Source: Monarcha castaneiventris obscurior (Eukaryota > Chordata > Aves > Passeriformes > Monarchidae). Taken from it: a stretch of DNA of 64,000 nucleotides. How positions within the stretch are numbered: the first letter of the stretch is position 1; every line of letters starts with the position of its first letter. The stretch is from the NCBI GenBank assembly GCA_026261815.1, contig JAMPIT010000884.1, positions 13,281,001 through 13,345,000 of the forward strand, written 5' to 3'. A program made the translations under genes and the position numbers. The notes beneath the pieces are model-generated. The model saw only the letters and a list, made by a program, of their open reading frames with translations, searched no databases and was not told the origin of the DNA. Below, piece after piece: positions 1-15,600 of the stretch.

Positions 1-1422
1 ATATATAGTAATGACTATAAAACAAAATACTTCTCTTTAAGTAAAAAAAAAGATAAGCTTTGAAGGTCAGATTTCTAAGAGGCAGCGAAAGAAGTGAACT
101 CAGATTTTACCATATCTGATTATATTTGGGATGCTCTGAAAATGAAGTTCACAAAACCGCAAGTTTACATACGAAGAAAAACATTGTTCCGAAAATGCCA
201 AGTTTTAAAAAAAATGTACATTTGTAACAGTGTTCAAATCTTTCTGATTCTTTAAGGCTTTTATTCTAGTTTCTTTAATATCTGGGCATTTTTGGCCATT
301 GCTACTAATTCTTTGTATTTGCTCAGGCAGGTCCTGAACATGGGAAACCCTCTCCTGCATGTCAAATATGCCCTAAAAATCCTAAATGGGTTAGCACAGA
401 CAAACAAATACATAAGAGAATGTAATATGAGCTTTTGGACATTTGACACGGTTTGGAAACGACCACCTCATTTTTCAGCTAGTTTCTGTTCTTTCCATTT
501 ACCCAGTGAATGTCCTGCCTTCCCAGCTTTTAGCTTCTCTTGTTAAAGAACAAATCCCAGGCATTCTCTGCTCCAGAAACCTACACACCCCCTTTTATTT
601 AGCATTACATTTGAATGGAAGGATGAGCATCACTGCATGAGCATCTCATCTATGCCACAGTGTAATTTTGGTGCTTCTGAAAACATTAAAGAACAGAGCC
701 ATGATCCTAGCAGTTACTGTAGGATAGTTTTTTCCTGACTGGCACAACAAGATGAAATGCATCCATAATCAGTATGTTTAATTCTTTGCATGACTGGCAT
801 TTTCTTGTGATTTACAATGCTGGTCATTCAACCATTAGCCACAAACGTTCCCAGAACATCCAGCATCTGAAATAACACATGGAACAGCTGTTTACCTCAA
901 ACGCCATTAAATCTATTGCGCTAAACAAGACTGAAAGCAAGGGAAAGCCTGTAGAAATGCTGGCAGAGGCACTTACATTTATTGTCATTTCAGAGATTAA
1001 TGAATGCCAAAAATTAACTTAATCTGGAGTGTATCCCTGTAATAAACTCCACCCTGCACGTGCAACAGCATGTGCTCACCCCAAAGCTCCAGAACAGTTT
1101 GCTTATTCATTAACATATTGCACCCCTTATCTTTAAAGTATAAACATTGCAATCTGACCTCTTCCCAGGAGTGAATTTTATACATTATTATGATTATACA
1201 TTTTTAAGAATTCAATTTCTCAGTCCCAGAGGGAGATTTCATAGTCTCAGGTGTATTCTTGCCCCGGCTTCTACAAACAAGTGTCTAAGGTATGATGTAG
1301 TATTCTTAAAATTATGACACCCTAACCTGTTCCTAATTTCTCTCCTAACAATGAAGCAGCAGCAGGCCCACCCAATTTGATGCCACCAAGCCCCATGTGA
1401 GGAAAAAAGGCTTTTCTTTTCC

Positions 1423-1443
1423 TTTTTTTTTTTTTTTTTTTTT
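1423..1443 (+). repeat. T21 homopolymer
   Basis: Uninterrupted run of 21 T. On the gene's sense strand it is poly-A; no retroposon body was recognised next to it. Confidence 0.9.
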
Positions 1444-4400
1444 GATTCTGTTCAGTCCCTTAATGGCTCTCATTAATTGCCAGGGTCCACCTTTCAAGTG
1501 AGCAGCTCTGGTGTTTAACAACATCCACAATTAACTGGCCCTGTTACTGTTTATCTCGGAGGCAGGCACGGAAATTTCCAAGTGCTGGTGTCTGCCGTGC
1601 CCATTAGAAGGAGGAGTGAGGACATTAGTCTCTGTGACATATGGTATTCAGATGCACCCCACTGACACAGAACATAAATGGCCTCGGGGCACTGATGGCG
1701 AACACATAACTTCTGAAGCCATCATGGCCCAACTGCCCACCAATTTATCACTGTCTTCCAAAAGCCATGTGTATTCACTCACTCCTGTTAACCATTGTTT
1801 CAAAGGGGCTGGCATGTCACTACAAAAGGGACAGTCAATAAAACTGTCAGTGCAGTCCACAGCTTTTTCCATGCTGAATGCTGTGTTGTGCACTGAGTTA
1901 GGTAGGAATCAGCAGAAGAAATTCTCCGTGCCTGCCTCTCTCTGTCCCCGCACTCAAATGCACAGCTGGGAGCAAACATGGAAAAAAAACTTCATTGGGG
2001 GCAATGAAAAAGGGGAGCCAAATTAAATTCTTACCTCTCATTTTGCTTCCACGCTTTGCAAATCCTCTCAAACTCCATGTAATAATGTCAATTAAAATAG
2101 ATGCAAACTCAAGCAGAGGAACCAGTAAATAATTGACTGACTGATTACCGTTGTCTGCTCCTATGCAGAGCTCATTTGGTAATTAGAGGAACTGCAAATA
2201 TATAGCTCTACGAATGCATTTAAAATCAACACATGGGGGGGGGCAGGGAGAGAAAATACATTGCATCACATTTTCTGCATCTGCACCATTGTTCCTTTTA
2301 ACTCTTATTTTGAGCTTAATACATCTACTGCTTTACTTATGTTGAGTTTAATAGAGACATTCAAGTCAGAGATGAATATTTAGGCTGCTGCACTTAAACA
2401 TGAAAATCTTGCTTTTGGATGCTGGCATGGCTTGTATTTCTTGTTTACCTTAATCTATAACTGAACAAGCCCAATTTCCTTTCATCTATGTACACATACT
2501 AGTGTGACTGACATGGGAAAATGACACATGTCCAGCTGCAAAACTACTTAAAAAATGCATTAAGCATTGGCCCTAAACCAAACCAATCTCTCTTACCAAG
2601 ACAAGGTGTGCCTGTGTTTCCAGATCCATTGGCCCTGGCCTTTGAAAGGCACCAGACCTGCGCAATTGAAGAAGGGTTCCCAAGATCTACTTTCTGAACA
2701 CAGCTGGGTATTTTTAATGCTAGTTTGTAGGGACAAAACAGAACTAGGTTAATACCAATATAGAATAGAATAACAGGATTTTTTAAATCCCCTTAGGCCA
2801 ATAAAGAGCTGTCACTAGGAAAAAAAAAAAGGAAGACACATTCCAGTTGAAACATCTTTCCTCCCATGCTCAATGCTTATGCAAGATGTAATATATTAAT
2901 AATTAAATAAAAATAAAGTAGTTAGGATTCCTGCCTGTTTCTTTCCAACTACCCCAAGCCCCAGACTCCCATAGGCAGGTAAAAATTCATAAATTATTCC
3001 GTAACAAGTACACCAAGCCATTTTGTTGGAGAAGCTGAAGGGCCAAGAATATTGTTTTAAGTGTCAAACAGCAAATATGGGAATAAAAATAATGCTAGTT
3101 ACTTCTGTGACAGTATTTTAACATCAGGTAAAAAGAATGGAGTGGAACCCTAAGTCCTTGCCCATGAGTTTATCCAAGAAGGAAAAGCAAACAAACAAAC
3201 AAAAAAAATCTCAACGTTAAATACCAAATATAGAAAGTAATGAAAAAACAAGTTTAGCTGAAGTTCACGTAAAAACAGAGAAAAAGAAAAGTTATTTTGA
3301 AAACATACAAAACCAGATTTAGATTTAGAAAACATTAGCATTCAAACTCTCCCTGCTTCTCTTCAACTGAACCTGAAGAGCTGCTGAGTATTGAAATGCC
3401 TGATACAGAAAAAATACACGCACACAAGTATTCATTTGTGCTGGCTAATGCAACTGCTTGAATATCCAAACTGAGGATAGCACAGCCAGAACTAGAAACA
3501 ATTGCTTTTGCTGCAAGTTGTGAAGACTCTCCCAAATTTCCACTGCAGTTAGCACTGGCAAGCACAACCACACCCTTGGTGGTGAAAACGTATCCCAGGT
3601 AAGTGGGAGGCTGCAGTAACAGCTCCTACAACATTTTCCTTTTCAACTGTTGTCCTCTCTACCAGAGGATGGCATCTGAGGAGCAGCTGATATTCTGCAG
3701 TTTTCAACAGTGTTGTCTGATGGCCATATCATAAAGCAGTACCTGAGCCCATTCCTACATTCAACAGGCTAATCAATACAGGTTTCAGTGATGTTCAAAG
3801 CCAGAAGAGGATTCTTCCTTTCCCTTGGAAGTTACATGAACAATTTTACTGTACTTCCTATTTACAGGTATCACTCTTTAAGAGAAGGAGGAAGCAAGGG
3901 AGAGAAGGTAAGAAATATTTCCATTTGGTAGGCCACTGGAATTTATTTAAAACCCCATAAAATTAGCACAGATTTTGTAACACATTTAAATTGTCTTTGT
4001 ATTTGTTTAAAGCAAGTCTGAACTGCAAGCATGGGAACATTTCTTCTACAAATCTGACCTCACCTTGTCCAGCAAGTGACCCAGGGGACCAGATTACAGT
4101 ATTACAGCCTGGAGGTAATTCAAGCATTTTCACAACCAATGGACACATCCTGGTTTGTTCAGGGCCTTATTCATGCATCAGAAAACACTCTGGAGTAGCA
4201 TTTCAAATTACTTAGAAGGCAAGGTCCTATCTTTGAAAAACATCTAAGTTACTAAGTCAAAAAGTTGGTTTTTTTGAAAAAAAGAGATGTTGCTCAAGAC
4301 AAATGGCAGATTCTAATAGCAGCCCATTATTTGCACAGCCCTAGAGTATCAGAGAGATGAAGTTTAAAGCTGCATGTGGCCATCACACAGTGGAACTGTA

Positions 4401-7400
4401 GCTGACACAGGGACAACCTTCTCTCCGTGGAGAAATGGAAAGCATGTGTCCTTCCTCCACATTCAGTCACATTTTACAATGCCAAGTGCAAAAAAGACAA
4501 CCACAAACAGTTTGTTTGCTGACGAATGGGCACCAAAGCCTTGGAAAATTCTACAAATAGTGGCAAGGAATTTTGTGCTAAACAATATGTCTGTGGCGGA
4601 GATAATCCAGTTCAAGGGTGATTAGAAGCAGGAAGTAATAAAGAAGGAGAGTCAGCATCAGACTCTGTAGAAAGTCTTTAACACCCAATTATCATAACTA
4701 TAAACAGCAGGAAAAAAAAAAAAATTTATTAAAATCAGGCTAGACTGCAGGCATCCCATCTAGGTTTTTTATTTCTATGAAATCCCCTAGCATATCAATC
4801 AGCTTTAAGGAATGACTAATAAACTTTAATATTCTTCTTGAAGTTCATATTAAAGCACTTTACAGCAGGCATGATTAGTTTATTACTATTAGATCAATAT
4901 TAATATTTATTTGACATAATAAAGTCAATGAGTATCCATTACTTTACTAATTTGAAGACAGCAGAATGACGTGAAACAAATATTACACAATATCATTAAT
5001 AAATACTCAGTATACACCAGATTTTGAAGTTCCTCCTTCTCCTCATGAAGTCCTAAAAAATGCAGAACTCCAATCCTGACTTCACTTGCCATTATGGGTA
5101 CAACTGGATAAAGTGGAAAGCAATGTTCCCTAATCACCCTGAACTACACATTTGTATAAAAATTACATTAGAAGACAAGGCCTGCAAAAATATGCTTGTA
5201 TTATACATTAAGCTGAGCCAACACCTAACAAAATGAGGAACTGCAGAGTTCAGAGTATCAGCGTAAGGGAATGGCATTTAGAGAGAGGGGATCCCATATG
5301 TAAAAACTTCTAATGCTTTAGGACTGAAGCATAACTACAAGTATGGGTAGGTCATGTGTGGGCTACCCAGTAATGTCCAGGTGACTGAAAAGCTCCTGAG
5401 TACTTTTGTGAATCTTGCTGAAAAGGTACCATTACAAAGCACTTGCACTTCCTTAGCTTCCAGCCATGAAAACCAAGACATAAATCCAGTTTCCAGCAAA
5501 GTCACCAAGCCTCTTTATTACCAATAAAATTGATAGTAGCAAACATATAAACATATTTCTAAATTATTTCCTTATTTTAAGTCAAGTGCTGTAAACTAGT
5601 TATCTTGATAGTAATTATTCAGTCCTGAAATCTATTCCTGCCTTGGCTGAAAAAATAAAGCTGAAGTTAAAAAAAAAAACCCAAACTTAAATCCCAGCCT
5701 TGCAATACATGTGGATTTATTTTCCATTATAGCATGTGGCGTTTACTGGTGCAAGTACCACCAGAAGAAAACACTCAAGTCTGTACTTGACTCACAGGTA
5801 ACTGTAGTACAGGCAGGACTAGTAGCATCAATTTAAAGTGGTCCAACACTTTCCATGGACACAGCTCATTTTAAATTGCATCTGCAACATTTGATTCTTC
5901 ATTTTGTGCCTGAGATTATAGATATGGGTTGAATGCTCGCTGTGCAGATGACAAAGAAACACATTATTCTACCCCTGTGGAAATCGAAATCTTCTTTTTT
6001 GTTAAGTCTTATTTCAAATCACGAATTTCACAGTTTGGAGGGGATACAGTACTGCAGATGTCATTCTCTGTCCCTCTCACAAGCTCCCTCAAAACAGCCA
6101 AGTTGTAAGACAATGAAAGTAGAGCCTTGGATGCCTTAAGTCCTGCAATTCCTGGCCTCCCAGGAAGCTGCCTGCTGCCAGGGCTGGGGCATACAGACAG
6201 CAACAACCAGCAGAAGGGAATTCTGTAGCTCACCTGGCAGAAGTCTGCATTCACTGTTTAGGTACCTTTGATGCCTAAATGAAGCAATAGTCTCATTTTA
6301 GTTCCACACCAAACCTGCAAAATTTATCTTTAATAAACACTTAGGAAATTCACTCTAGACAACAACAAGGGAACAAATACACAAACTTGGGATGGCCACA
6401 TAAATCATTTTAGAAGTTAGTGCAGAAAGCAAGTTGTGATTCAAGACATTGGAACATCCAAACTCTCTCCTCTGCTTGCTGCATGACCTCAGGCAAGCAA
6501 TGCTGCTCATGCTTTTAACATTTCTGTTCCCTTAAAAATTCCTCCTGTGAAAGGAGGACACAAGGATAGTGAATCGGATCTCACCATTTAGGTAGGTATG
6601 TGAAAAGGGGACTCACATGAGAAAGTGAGAGAATCAAGGCTCTTATGGTTCTTATGGTTGAAGTCACCAGGTGAAAATTAGTCCCATTTAAAATGGGCCT
6701 GACTGTAACATATCTGCTAGCATACAGACCCCAACTTGCATGCATGTCAGAATCCCTGTGAGCGACAGAAATTTTACAGCCTGACATCTTTTCCTTTGGG
6801 TAGCTGATTATTTCTTCTGACATTCGCACAGTTCTATTTCCCTTTGGTGCTGGCGAAGAGGCACCTGTGTTTCTCCAGTCATTTATAATATTCAGATTCT
6901 GCTTTTGAACTTTCCTTTGCCCCAGTTTCTTGTCATCACTGCTTAGTTATCAGCATGGGGAAGCGAGCAAGTAGCTTTCTCTCTTCCCTCAGGCAATACC
7001 ATTGCTGCGCTTTGATTTGCGTCACAGAGACAAAAAAACTAGAACAGCTGCAGCCCTTAATTGCAGAAACCACGTATGCAAGGCGAAGCTGCAGTTTCAC
7101 TGTTGCTCTTTCAGCTAGAAAAATTATTAAAGGCCCAGTCCTGCTTCCCCAAAAACATACTTCCCAGCTTGTTATAGTTATATATGTTACTAGAGCAGTA
7201 TATGACTTTCAGACAGTGAAATATGGTAAAAAATTAAAATATCAATACTTTTAAGTAGAATAAAGGCAAGTTTCAGAAACAGACTCCTATACCAGGTATA
7301 TCACCTGAGTGCTTCCCACAAGTGTGTTAAAGGAGAAAATCCATCACTGCTTGTCCCTGTTCTCCAGACGTCTCCTTGGAGAAGATGGATGGGCACAGGC

Positions 7401-10400
7401 AATTTATTCTGCTTGCTAAGGTGGGTTACAGTAGTGGGAAGGGCCGGGTACCTGGGTTGTTGATTAGGTGCAGGTAGCACATTTATGTTAATAAATATGA
7501 GATCTAAGAGTCACATCTGGTATTTGCAGTGAGGGGATGACCAGCAGGTTTGTCCCACGTTCCTGAGGACATCTTTCCCCAGATCTGAGATCTAACTCTT
7601 TCACACATACACATTCCTTTTTACACATCCATAGGTGCACTCTGGCAACAAAACAAAGAGTGGCTTTCATTACCTGGGCATGGAACTGAGGAGCTTGACT
7701 TGCTGGGAAGTCCCGAACAGTGAAAGCTGGTCAGCATGATCCAGCCCTGGCCAGGAAAACAATGACTATGGCCAGACCAGTACTGATTTGGACTAGAGCA
7801 TACACACACAACTTTTATTACCTTCAGCTTCAGCATATAATACTATTTTCCTAATGAAACACTTTCTTGCATATATATAGTCCCTCTGGTTCTGAATGGC
7901 TGTTTTTGAGGTTTCCATGAAGAAGTTCATTTTCTTTCATACTGTCCAAGTTACCAGATGGTCCCAGAAAGTATTTTAAGATGTAGTTTGTTTACTCTGT
8001 GGAGCATTAGAAGACAACTTTATACTGAGAAGAACCATCATCTAATGATGATAATCTTTTGCTTCTAAAGAAAAGAGCAGTTCTGTAATGGATAATGTGC
8101 TAATATATTAATATTTAAGAAAAAGGAGTAAGGATATCGGGGTGAGTGGTCCAAATATTAAGTGTAGAAAGAACTCAACACACTAAGAGAGGACCATCAA
8201 TTAGGATCCTAAACAATGTAATGATTAATTACATTAGGAAGAAAGCTACCAGTACCTCAAGGTCTTAGCAAATCACTACACAAATTCAGATGCAGAATGC
8301 TTTCAGACTGTGCACTCAAAACTTACACCTGCAGTAGCCACGTGCTGGTGATGCAACCGCTGGATAAATCTCCTCCCCCATCCAACCTCTACCAGCTGAT
8401 TCAAGAACAGCAAGGAGCATGAGAAATTTTTCATTATACTGTAATCATATGAGTGTTACTGATGCTTACACAGCCCTGCTTTCATGAGGAGAAAAAGCCA
8501 AAAATAAAAATGTCCCAACTTAAAAGACTGCCCTGTTCTAGTGGTATTTACACTGCTGCAGAAGTGTAAGGCTTGGATTACTAAGGTGGACTATTCACCA
8601 CCAAATTCCCAGGAAAACACAAGCTGTAAAAGGTTGTGCTTGCTTTAGCTTCTTGACCAAAAGGTAACACTCTTCTAGACAACTTTGCAGTCTTGTTTAA
8701 AAAATATTTTGATCCTGATGAAATTTGTCATTTCACAAAAACCACAGTTACTACCTTGAAAAAAACCAATCATCTTGAAGCACTGTTTCAAAGAACAAAA
8801 AAAAAAATAAAATCCCTAAGTCACTAACATTTGGTTTTGCTGGAAATTTCATAATTATTTTCCCTACATTATTTGCTTGTACTAGGTGAATATGGTGAAG
8901 GCTCTGATCTTTACTGTCATGTTCTCAGCACATCCAATCCCTCTTTTCAGGAGAGCTCAATTTTGCTATTAGTACAAGGTGCTCAGTCAGGAATACAGTT
9001 TTTTCTATATTCAAGGGCATTGCTTGATCATACCAAATAGCTTTGGCTCAAAGCATAGACCTGTCCATTTTTATGAGCACTTATTTTGGTGCCTCACAAT
9101 TGAGCTGTTTGCTGTAGGCAGTAACTATGACTTCTGCTCATCAACACGCTTTGTTCCTCAATCTCCTTCCAGAAAATAGGAAGCAACAGCCTGAGAGCAG
9201 AAAGGAAAAGAAGACAGCAGAAACCTTTGTATCAGAGCTATCCTCACACATTTGCTTCCAGGTCTAGATGTAATTTTGGATTCACAGTTGCTTACTACAA
9301 TCAAGTTTTGTCATGGGAAATTTTGACAGACATGGAGAATAACAATGTTTTTCACCTACAGTGAAATGTTCCAAAAGGCAAGATGCCTGGTGGTTAATTT
9401 TCTCCTTTTGGTAAATATGCATATAGCCTGCCCTGTTTCTGACTCCAATGATATTTGAAGTATTTTTAGAGGCAACCACCGGCTAGACCAAACATTCTCC
9501 CTTTCCCAAAATAGTAGCTCTGTTTTATGGTCTCTGAAGCATCCTGGTTTTCCCTGTCTCAACTGCAACTCAGTTCTGCTGATCTGCTCGAGCAGAGCTC
9601 TTCCCCACACCTTCAGGGGTGCTCCCAATTCTACACAGCCCACCTCAGCCTTTCACTACCAGAGCTATATTTCAATGAGGGCTATCACCCAGACAATCCA
9701 GCTTCTGGTCTCATCTGGACAGAAGAGAAAACAATATGATGGTATCTCTACTCATCCCAAGGTTTCTTGACAAAGAGGTGGTCCTGGAAAAATAGACTTG
9801 TTCTCCGATTCAACCAGCAAGAAGACATATGTAACAGGACAAGTTCATTCCTCCATGGGCAGAGGAAATCTTACACCAAGGATAGACCTGACTCTGAAGA
9901 GTGCTGGCTGAATTCTGTGTCTATCTTTCAAATGAGTACCTAATGTACCTTGATTTCATTCAAGTTTAACAAAAGCATCACAGAGGAACAAGGTGTGCGT
10001 GCTGGAAAGGCACCAAATGGTGACATGTTTGTACTGCTGTTTGGCTAGAACAATACAGCATTTATCAAAAGTTAAACATTTACTCAAAACAGGGCTTCTG
10101 AACACTTTCTGTCACAGTGCAAATTGCTGTAATACAGCATGAAGTTCCATACAGAGGAGCGCACACAATGGAAGAGGTAAAACAATTCTGCTAACTTGAC
10201 CCAACCCTTTTTTCTCTGTTTCTTTATTTCTGAGCATGGGAAGAGTGTGATAAGACTATTCCATGCTTGTCTTAAAGAAGATAATAAATTACAACAGTAC
10301 CTTTTCCTGTTTGATTTCACTCTGATTTAACTCAGTTAAGGAGAAAAAAATAACAGACAGTGGTACAACAGAGAAAGTAATTCACTTAGGATTTGCTAGC

Positions 10401-12660
10401 CCTGTGGCCTTGATCCAGTTTCAGCTTTTGTGTCTAGCTGTTTAAACAGAAGGAAGAGTCAGGAAAAAAATTACACAGTCCAAACAATTGTTTGTACAGC
10501 ACGTATCAGTAAAGTGTCAACCAAATTATCCTGCTTCTGGATGGCAAGGAATTTGCCCCAGGGTAGCACACTGTGACTTGGGCACCAGAAGTTTAAGGTC
10601 CTGGGATATAGAAATCCTTCTACTGCCATTTCTCAGTTTAGAAGGGCAGCAGCCTGTCCCAAGAGGGGTCATAAAGCAGCCCTGCCACTCAAAATCTGAC
10701 TGGCTTTCTTTTCTAGCATGCAAACTTTAAGACTAGTATTGCTTGAACACTGCACAGTCAGTTGAGTGATGCTGATTTTCAAGAGTCCCCCAGCAAGCAC
10801 TCATGGAATTTAGTCTTTGCTTTACTAGAGCCAGTTCTTGAGACACATGCTTCCAGAGGCAGGGGATTTGCCTAAAACCCCTGAAAAAAAGGGCTGTAAC
10901 TTGCATATTCCTTCTTACCACCACTGTTCCAATGTTTATGTATTTATATACAAAACCAATATACATGGACAAGTCATCTTAGACTTCTCCAGGGAGAAAA
11001 ATGACATGAAAAGCTCTCCCACCTCCCAAAGGGTACAAACTGGCACATGGACAACTGTAACTGAGATGAGCATGCAGCTGAAGAGCTTTTCCAAATGTAC
11101 TGGCTGTCCTGCCCTACCGCCAATGGTGTGTTTCTTCCTTTGTGTTGTCATCTGATGCAGACTCAAAGGAGTAAGTCCATCCACAGAACTCAAGCAGCAC
11201 TGAAATGCATTTAACAGGCGCCATGGAGGCACTGAAATAATTACCTAATGTGCAAGGTCACAGTGTGCTGTGCTAAATCTTCCATGTATTGTAAACAGGC
11301 AATTTCTGCAGGACAAAAGCACAGGCAGCATTGTTTTGCTCACCTATTATAGTGGCCTTACCACCAGCATCATTACAAAAACAGGATATGTGATTAGAGA
11401 GGAAAATCATCTAAATTTTGTCCTCAGGCCACGGGCTCTCCATCCATCCCTCCAGCCTCTCCCAGCGAGCATGGTGGTTTCACTTACACAGGGCTCGTGT
11501 TTCTGCCAGCTGCCCACCATATTGGTGGGGAGGTTTGAAAAAGGACCGAACAAAGCAGAGCTTGTCTCTCTCCACCAGCCAAAGAGAAGCCTGAACTGGC
11601 ACCCAGCAGGCAGTCTCTACATCAACAACTAGTTAGGAGTCTGTGAAGGCTAAAAACAGCAAGAGATCTGCTTTCTAAGAAATAATTTAAACAGAGTTGA
11701 GGCTATATCAAGAGCTGGAAAAGGGCCTATTGAAAGAGTGGGGGGAGTGGGGAAAGACCCCATCAACTACATTTGTGATAAAACTAAGGCAGCACAAAAA
11801 TCCAGCTGACATGCAGGAACCAAAGATTTATTCACACCCCTTTCTACAGACCTCCTTGACTTACAGCTGCTGTAAGAAACCTCTCCTAATTCCAGGTATT
11901 GAGTGGCTGATGGCATCACAAGAGAGGTTTTGTCACAGTTACATATTTTCCTGCTACAGCAGGCAAGAAGAAAAGACAGCTACTGGGAAGAAACCATAAT
12001 TAAAATCCAAACATATTTGTATGAAATGAGTTAACACGGACAACAACTCCACAAGAGGAGGATGAAGAACTCCAATATGATCAAAATCTTATCCAGAAAT
12101 GGAAATTCTTTGGTGGGAACTCAGGAGAGGCACTCAGACAATTGTTATCTCCCATTCAGTTGGAGGCTGGGCAAGCAGCTAGGGTCAAAAACACCAATTT
12201 CGGTCAGTTGCTCAACATTAAAAGTTGATACAGCAGTGGTAACAGGTGTCATTAGTGTAAAAAAAAAGTCTTTGAACAAACTAAAAGGAAATTTCCAAAA
12301 CCAGACTTTATGTCAAAGAAAAACAAAAACCCCACAGGGCGCTCCCATCACTCCCTCAGCTTGGAGTCTAGCTTATTTTCCAGTGAGTAGGGCCATAAAA
12401 CAGTAAAAGCCCTAGAACTGGATCCTACAGAACACAGCATTTCTGAATAGCTACTAACAATCTGGAGATAAGCCCTAGTTGCATGTTTAGTAAACAGCTG
12501 CTGGCATAAAAATCATATGTAACACAAACCAACCAGAATACACATATTGATCTTACCATCTCAAGGGGATTCACAGTCTACTGAAACACACAGCTTCTTC
12601 ATCAGTTATCAAAGCTAGAAAAAGAAGGTGTGACTGCACACTGGAAAGACCTAATTGTTT

Positions 12661-12675
12661 AAAAAAAAAAAAAAA
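12661..12675 (+). repeat. A15 homopolymer
   Basis: Uninterrupted run of 15 A with no recognisable retroposon attached. Confidence 0.9.
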
Positions 12676-15600
12676 GGCAAATAAGAAGTATTAAAAGAAG
12701 CAATAAAATGGAGAACTGAAGTGAATCTTGTAATTTTCAGTTCAAAATAAATTAACGTGGTCTGAAAATTAAAAACATCCCAAATTAAAACCCAGTCAGC
12801 CACACCATTAGTACATTCCTCCCAGACCAAGTGGTCTGAGGAATTTATAAATTTGGCATCACATAAAATGTGCTATTCCTGGCAGGTCTTCGAAATAGGG
12901 GAAGTGAAAAGGCCAGGAACACAGGCAGAGCAACAGGGCCAGCTTCAGGAGCACAGCTATGGGCTGTTTCCTGACATTTCCAAATATTTTAAGACCCAAA
13001 TCCAGAGCACCAAAGAGGGGCAACAAGTTGTGCTAATCGGCCTCTCATTGGATTAAGCTACAGCCTCTGAGACATGCTGGGATTTGTAGGAAATCCACAG
13101 CAAGTTTAGTCTTGTAATATTTATGGGTAACAACATACAGACTTTTTTCATTCATTTAATTAAAAAGTACAAAAGTCATGAGCTGAGCCATCCCATTTAA
13201 AAGGTTTAATACAGACCAGTTCTGAACTACAAAACACTAAAACCTTTCCTTTTTCCATGCTAAGGCAACACTTCTGAAAAAAAACAGACAAACATAATCA
13301 AAACAACAAACCAAATAGAAATTCTTCTCCCACAAGGAAAAGCAGCTTTATGCACAAAATTACCTTTCACCAACTACGCAGATAGTCCACCTCAAGGGAA
13401 TGGAAAGACTTGTGAGGCATCTGTCACACACAGCAGCAAAAAGGTAGATGGCAAAGAAAAAAATGAAAGACACAAAACCAGACACACTCCCAAACTACCA
13501 GGAAGGTTTGGATAGAAGGACTCTTGCAAATGACCATATTTGCTCACAGCAATGATATCCGCATTGGAAGCACAAAGCTTTTCTTGGTTGGGCTTTATTT
13601 TTTAACATTTGGAGCATTCATTGCAAGCATGCTGCTTCTTCCAATTTTTAGGAAGAACACCTACATATTAGCAAAAGGAAGGAACTCACTTCAAGTACAC
13701 AAAAGAAGTCCTCTACTGAATTTCCAAATGAAGGCGAACAAAGGACTACAAAGTTACTGGTATCTGTTCAAACAACTACATGTCAGAGTATATTAAATGT
13801 ACCAACTCCATCACACAATTCCAATTCAGTTCACTGCCACAGATCCAATCTCCATCAACCCAAGAGTTTGTGTCAGCCTTCATCAGTTACTCTTAGACAT
13901 TGATCTGTGCCTCTGTGACAGAAAGTAGCTCTACCTGTCACTCATTAAGGACTGAAGAAGTGAGAGCTTGATGTACAGCAGTCCCTCACTCCAGCAGAAG
14001 AGGTAGAAATGCTACACCATGCTTAGGAATAGCTTTGTCCTGCTTTTCTACGATTAACCAAATTGTTACCAAGATACCATGGGCCTGAAGACTTACTTCT
14101 TACTGAAAAGCATGGTGCCTATGATAGTTGCTCTTATTCCAAAATATTTTCAAGAGAGATGAGCCACCTTATGGAAGTGCCTCATGGCAGTCCTTGGCAC
14201 GAGGTGGGAGGGTGAGCAACTCTGAGTTATGAAGGGAAATTTGTCTTCAGAAGTGTACTCATCAAAAGGTATTTTGGATCCAGTTCCCCAGCTGCTTCTG
14301 ACACAGACCAATAACCCAGACAGAAACATACAAGACATCTGCCTCAGAAGACAAACAAGGGAACCTGAACCACTGCAGCAAGAAAATATTCTCCAGTTTC
14401 CTTCTGTATCACAACCACATTAGCTCTGCAGACCCTTTGGCATACCTAGAATCACATCCCACCCCACTCCCTCCATCCCCTGAAGATCATAAGAACATCT
14501 TTGGCAGAAGATACAACATAGAAAGAAAAGCAGTAGAAAGAAAAGATCCTTTAGGTAAAGAGGCTAAGGAACCTATGAAATTCTCTATTTCTTAGAAAGC
14601 AGGAAAAGGCAAAGGCATCGGGATGAATCAGAGGTGCAACACCGATGTAAAAGCAGAGACACTAAGAAGAAAGGAATGAAACAATAACCAAAGAATTAAC
14701 TTCTTCAAACTTCACACATCCTAATGCTGTCCACTTCCTTTGCACTCCCTCAGCTGAATTTCTGTCCATGTAAATAAGCATGTGCAATAGGAATTCAGCT
14801 CAGGACCTTGCTTCCATTACTGTATCTTGCATTTAATTGAAATGTGCAATCCCATGGAAATCCAAACTTTAACCCATTTGGATGGAGTGACTATTATTAC
14901 AAGCTTTATATTTTTTCCTAAAGCTCCAGCTGCTGGAACTGTAAGACTCCGTGAGAATCCAAAGGTCTCAGTCGCAGAATTTTTGTTTTGTTTATTTTAA
15001 AAGATATCTCAAGTTCTCATGCTTGTGGAGAAATAAAAATAAATAAAAAGAAAAAGCTTAAAACCATGACTTGCAGGTTTATTAAAGGCTCAGAAACCAG
15101 AAGAGGAAAGAAAAAAATACTTTCCATATTTTAAAAAAAGGTTATGATTCCTTTAGTTTCCTAACTGCTAACTCCTTCAGGTTTTTATTCTGCAATAATT
15201 TCTTTCCAATGCCTTTTTTTTTTTGCAGAATCAAACTATTCCTGAATAAGGTGATAGATTAGAGGGCCCATTCTTCCTGTAGCTTTACTGAAGGTGATCA
15301 TATTTGATGTGTCCAAATTTATTTCTCTTCCATGCATACAAGAAGATGTAAAATTATTCCAAGGTTTCATTTAGACCACAGTGCAGGAAATGAGGAAGAA
15401 GAGACAGATCTGCTACAAGACTTCTTAGATAAAATATAAAAACAGTAACAAAACATTTATGTAGCCTCGGAACAAAGGAACCGGGCCACAGTTTGTCATC
15501 AGGTTTGTACCTATCACCTAATCAATGTCAACAATCAAGGAAAGCCTGGAGAAGCAGAGAATATACTTGAGTCTCCATGGCCATTTCTCTGGGAATTCAC

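Noticed and set aside
1616..2026. Plus-strand frame of 136 codons
   Set aside because: No recognisable protein similarity or domain; chance frame in intron.
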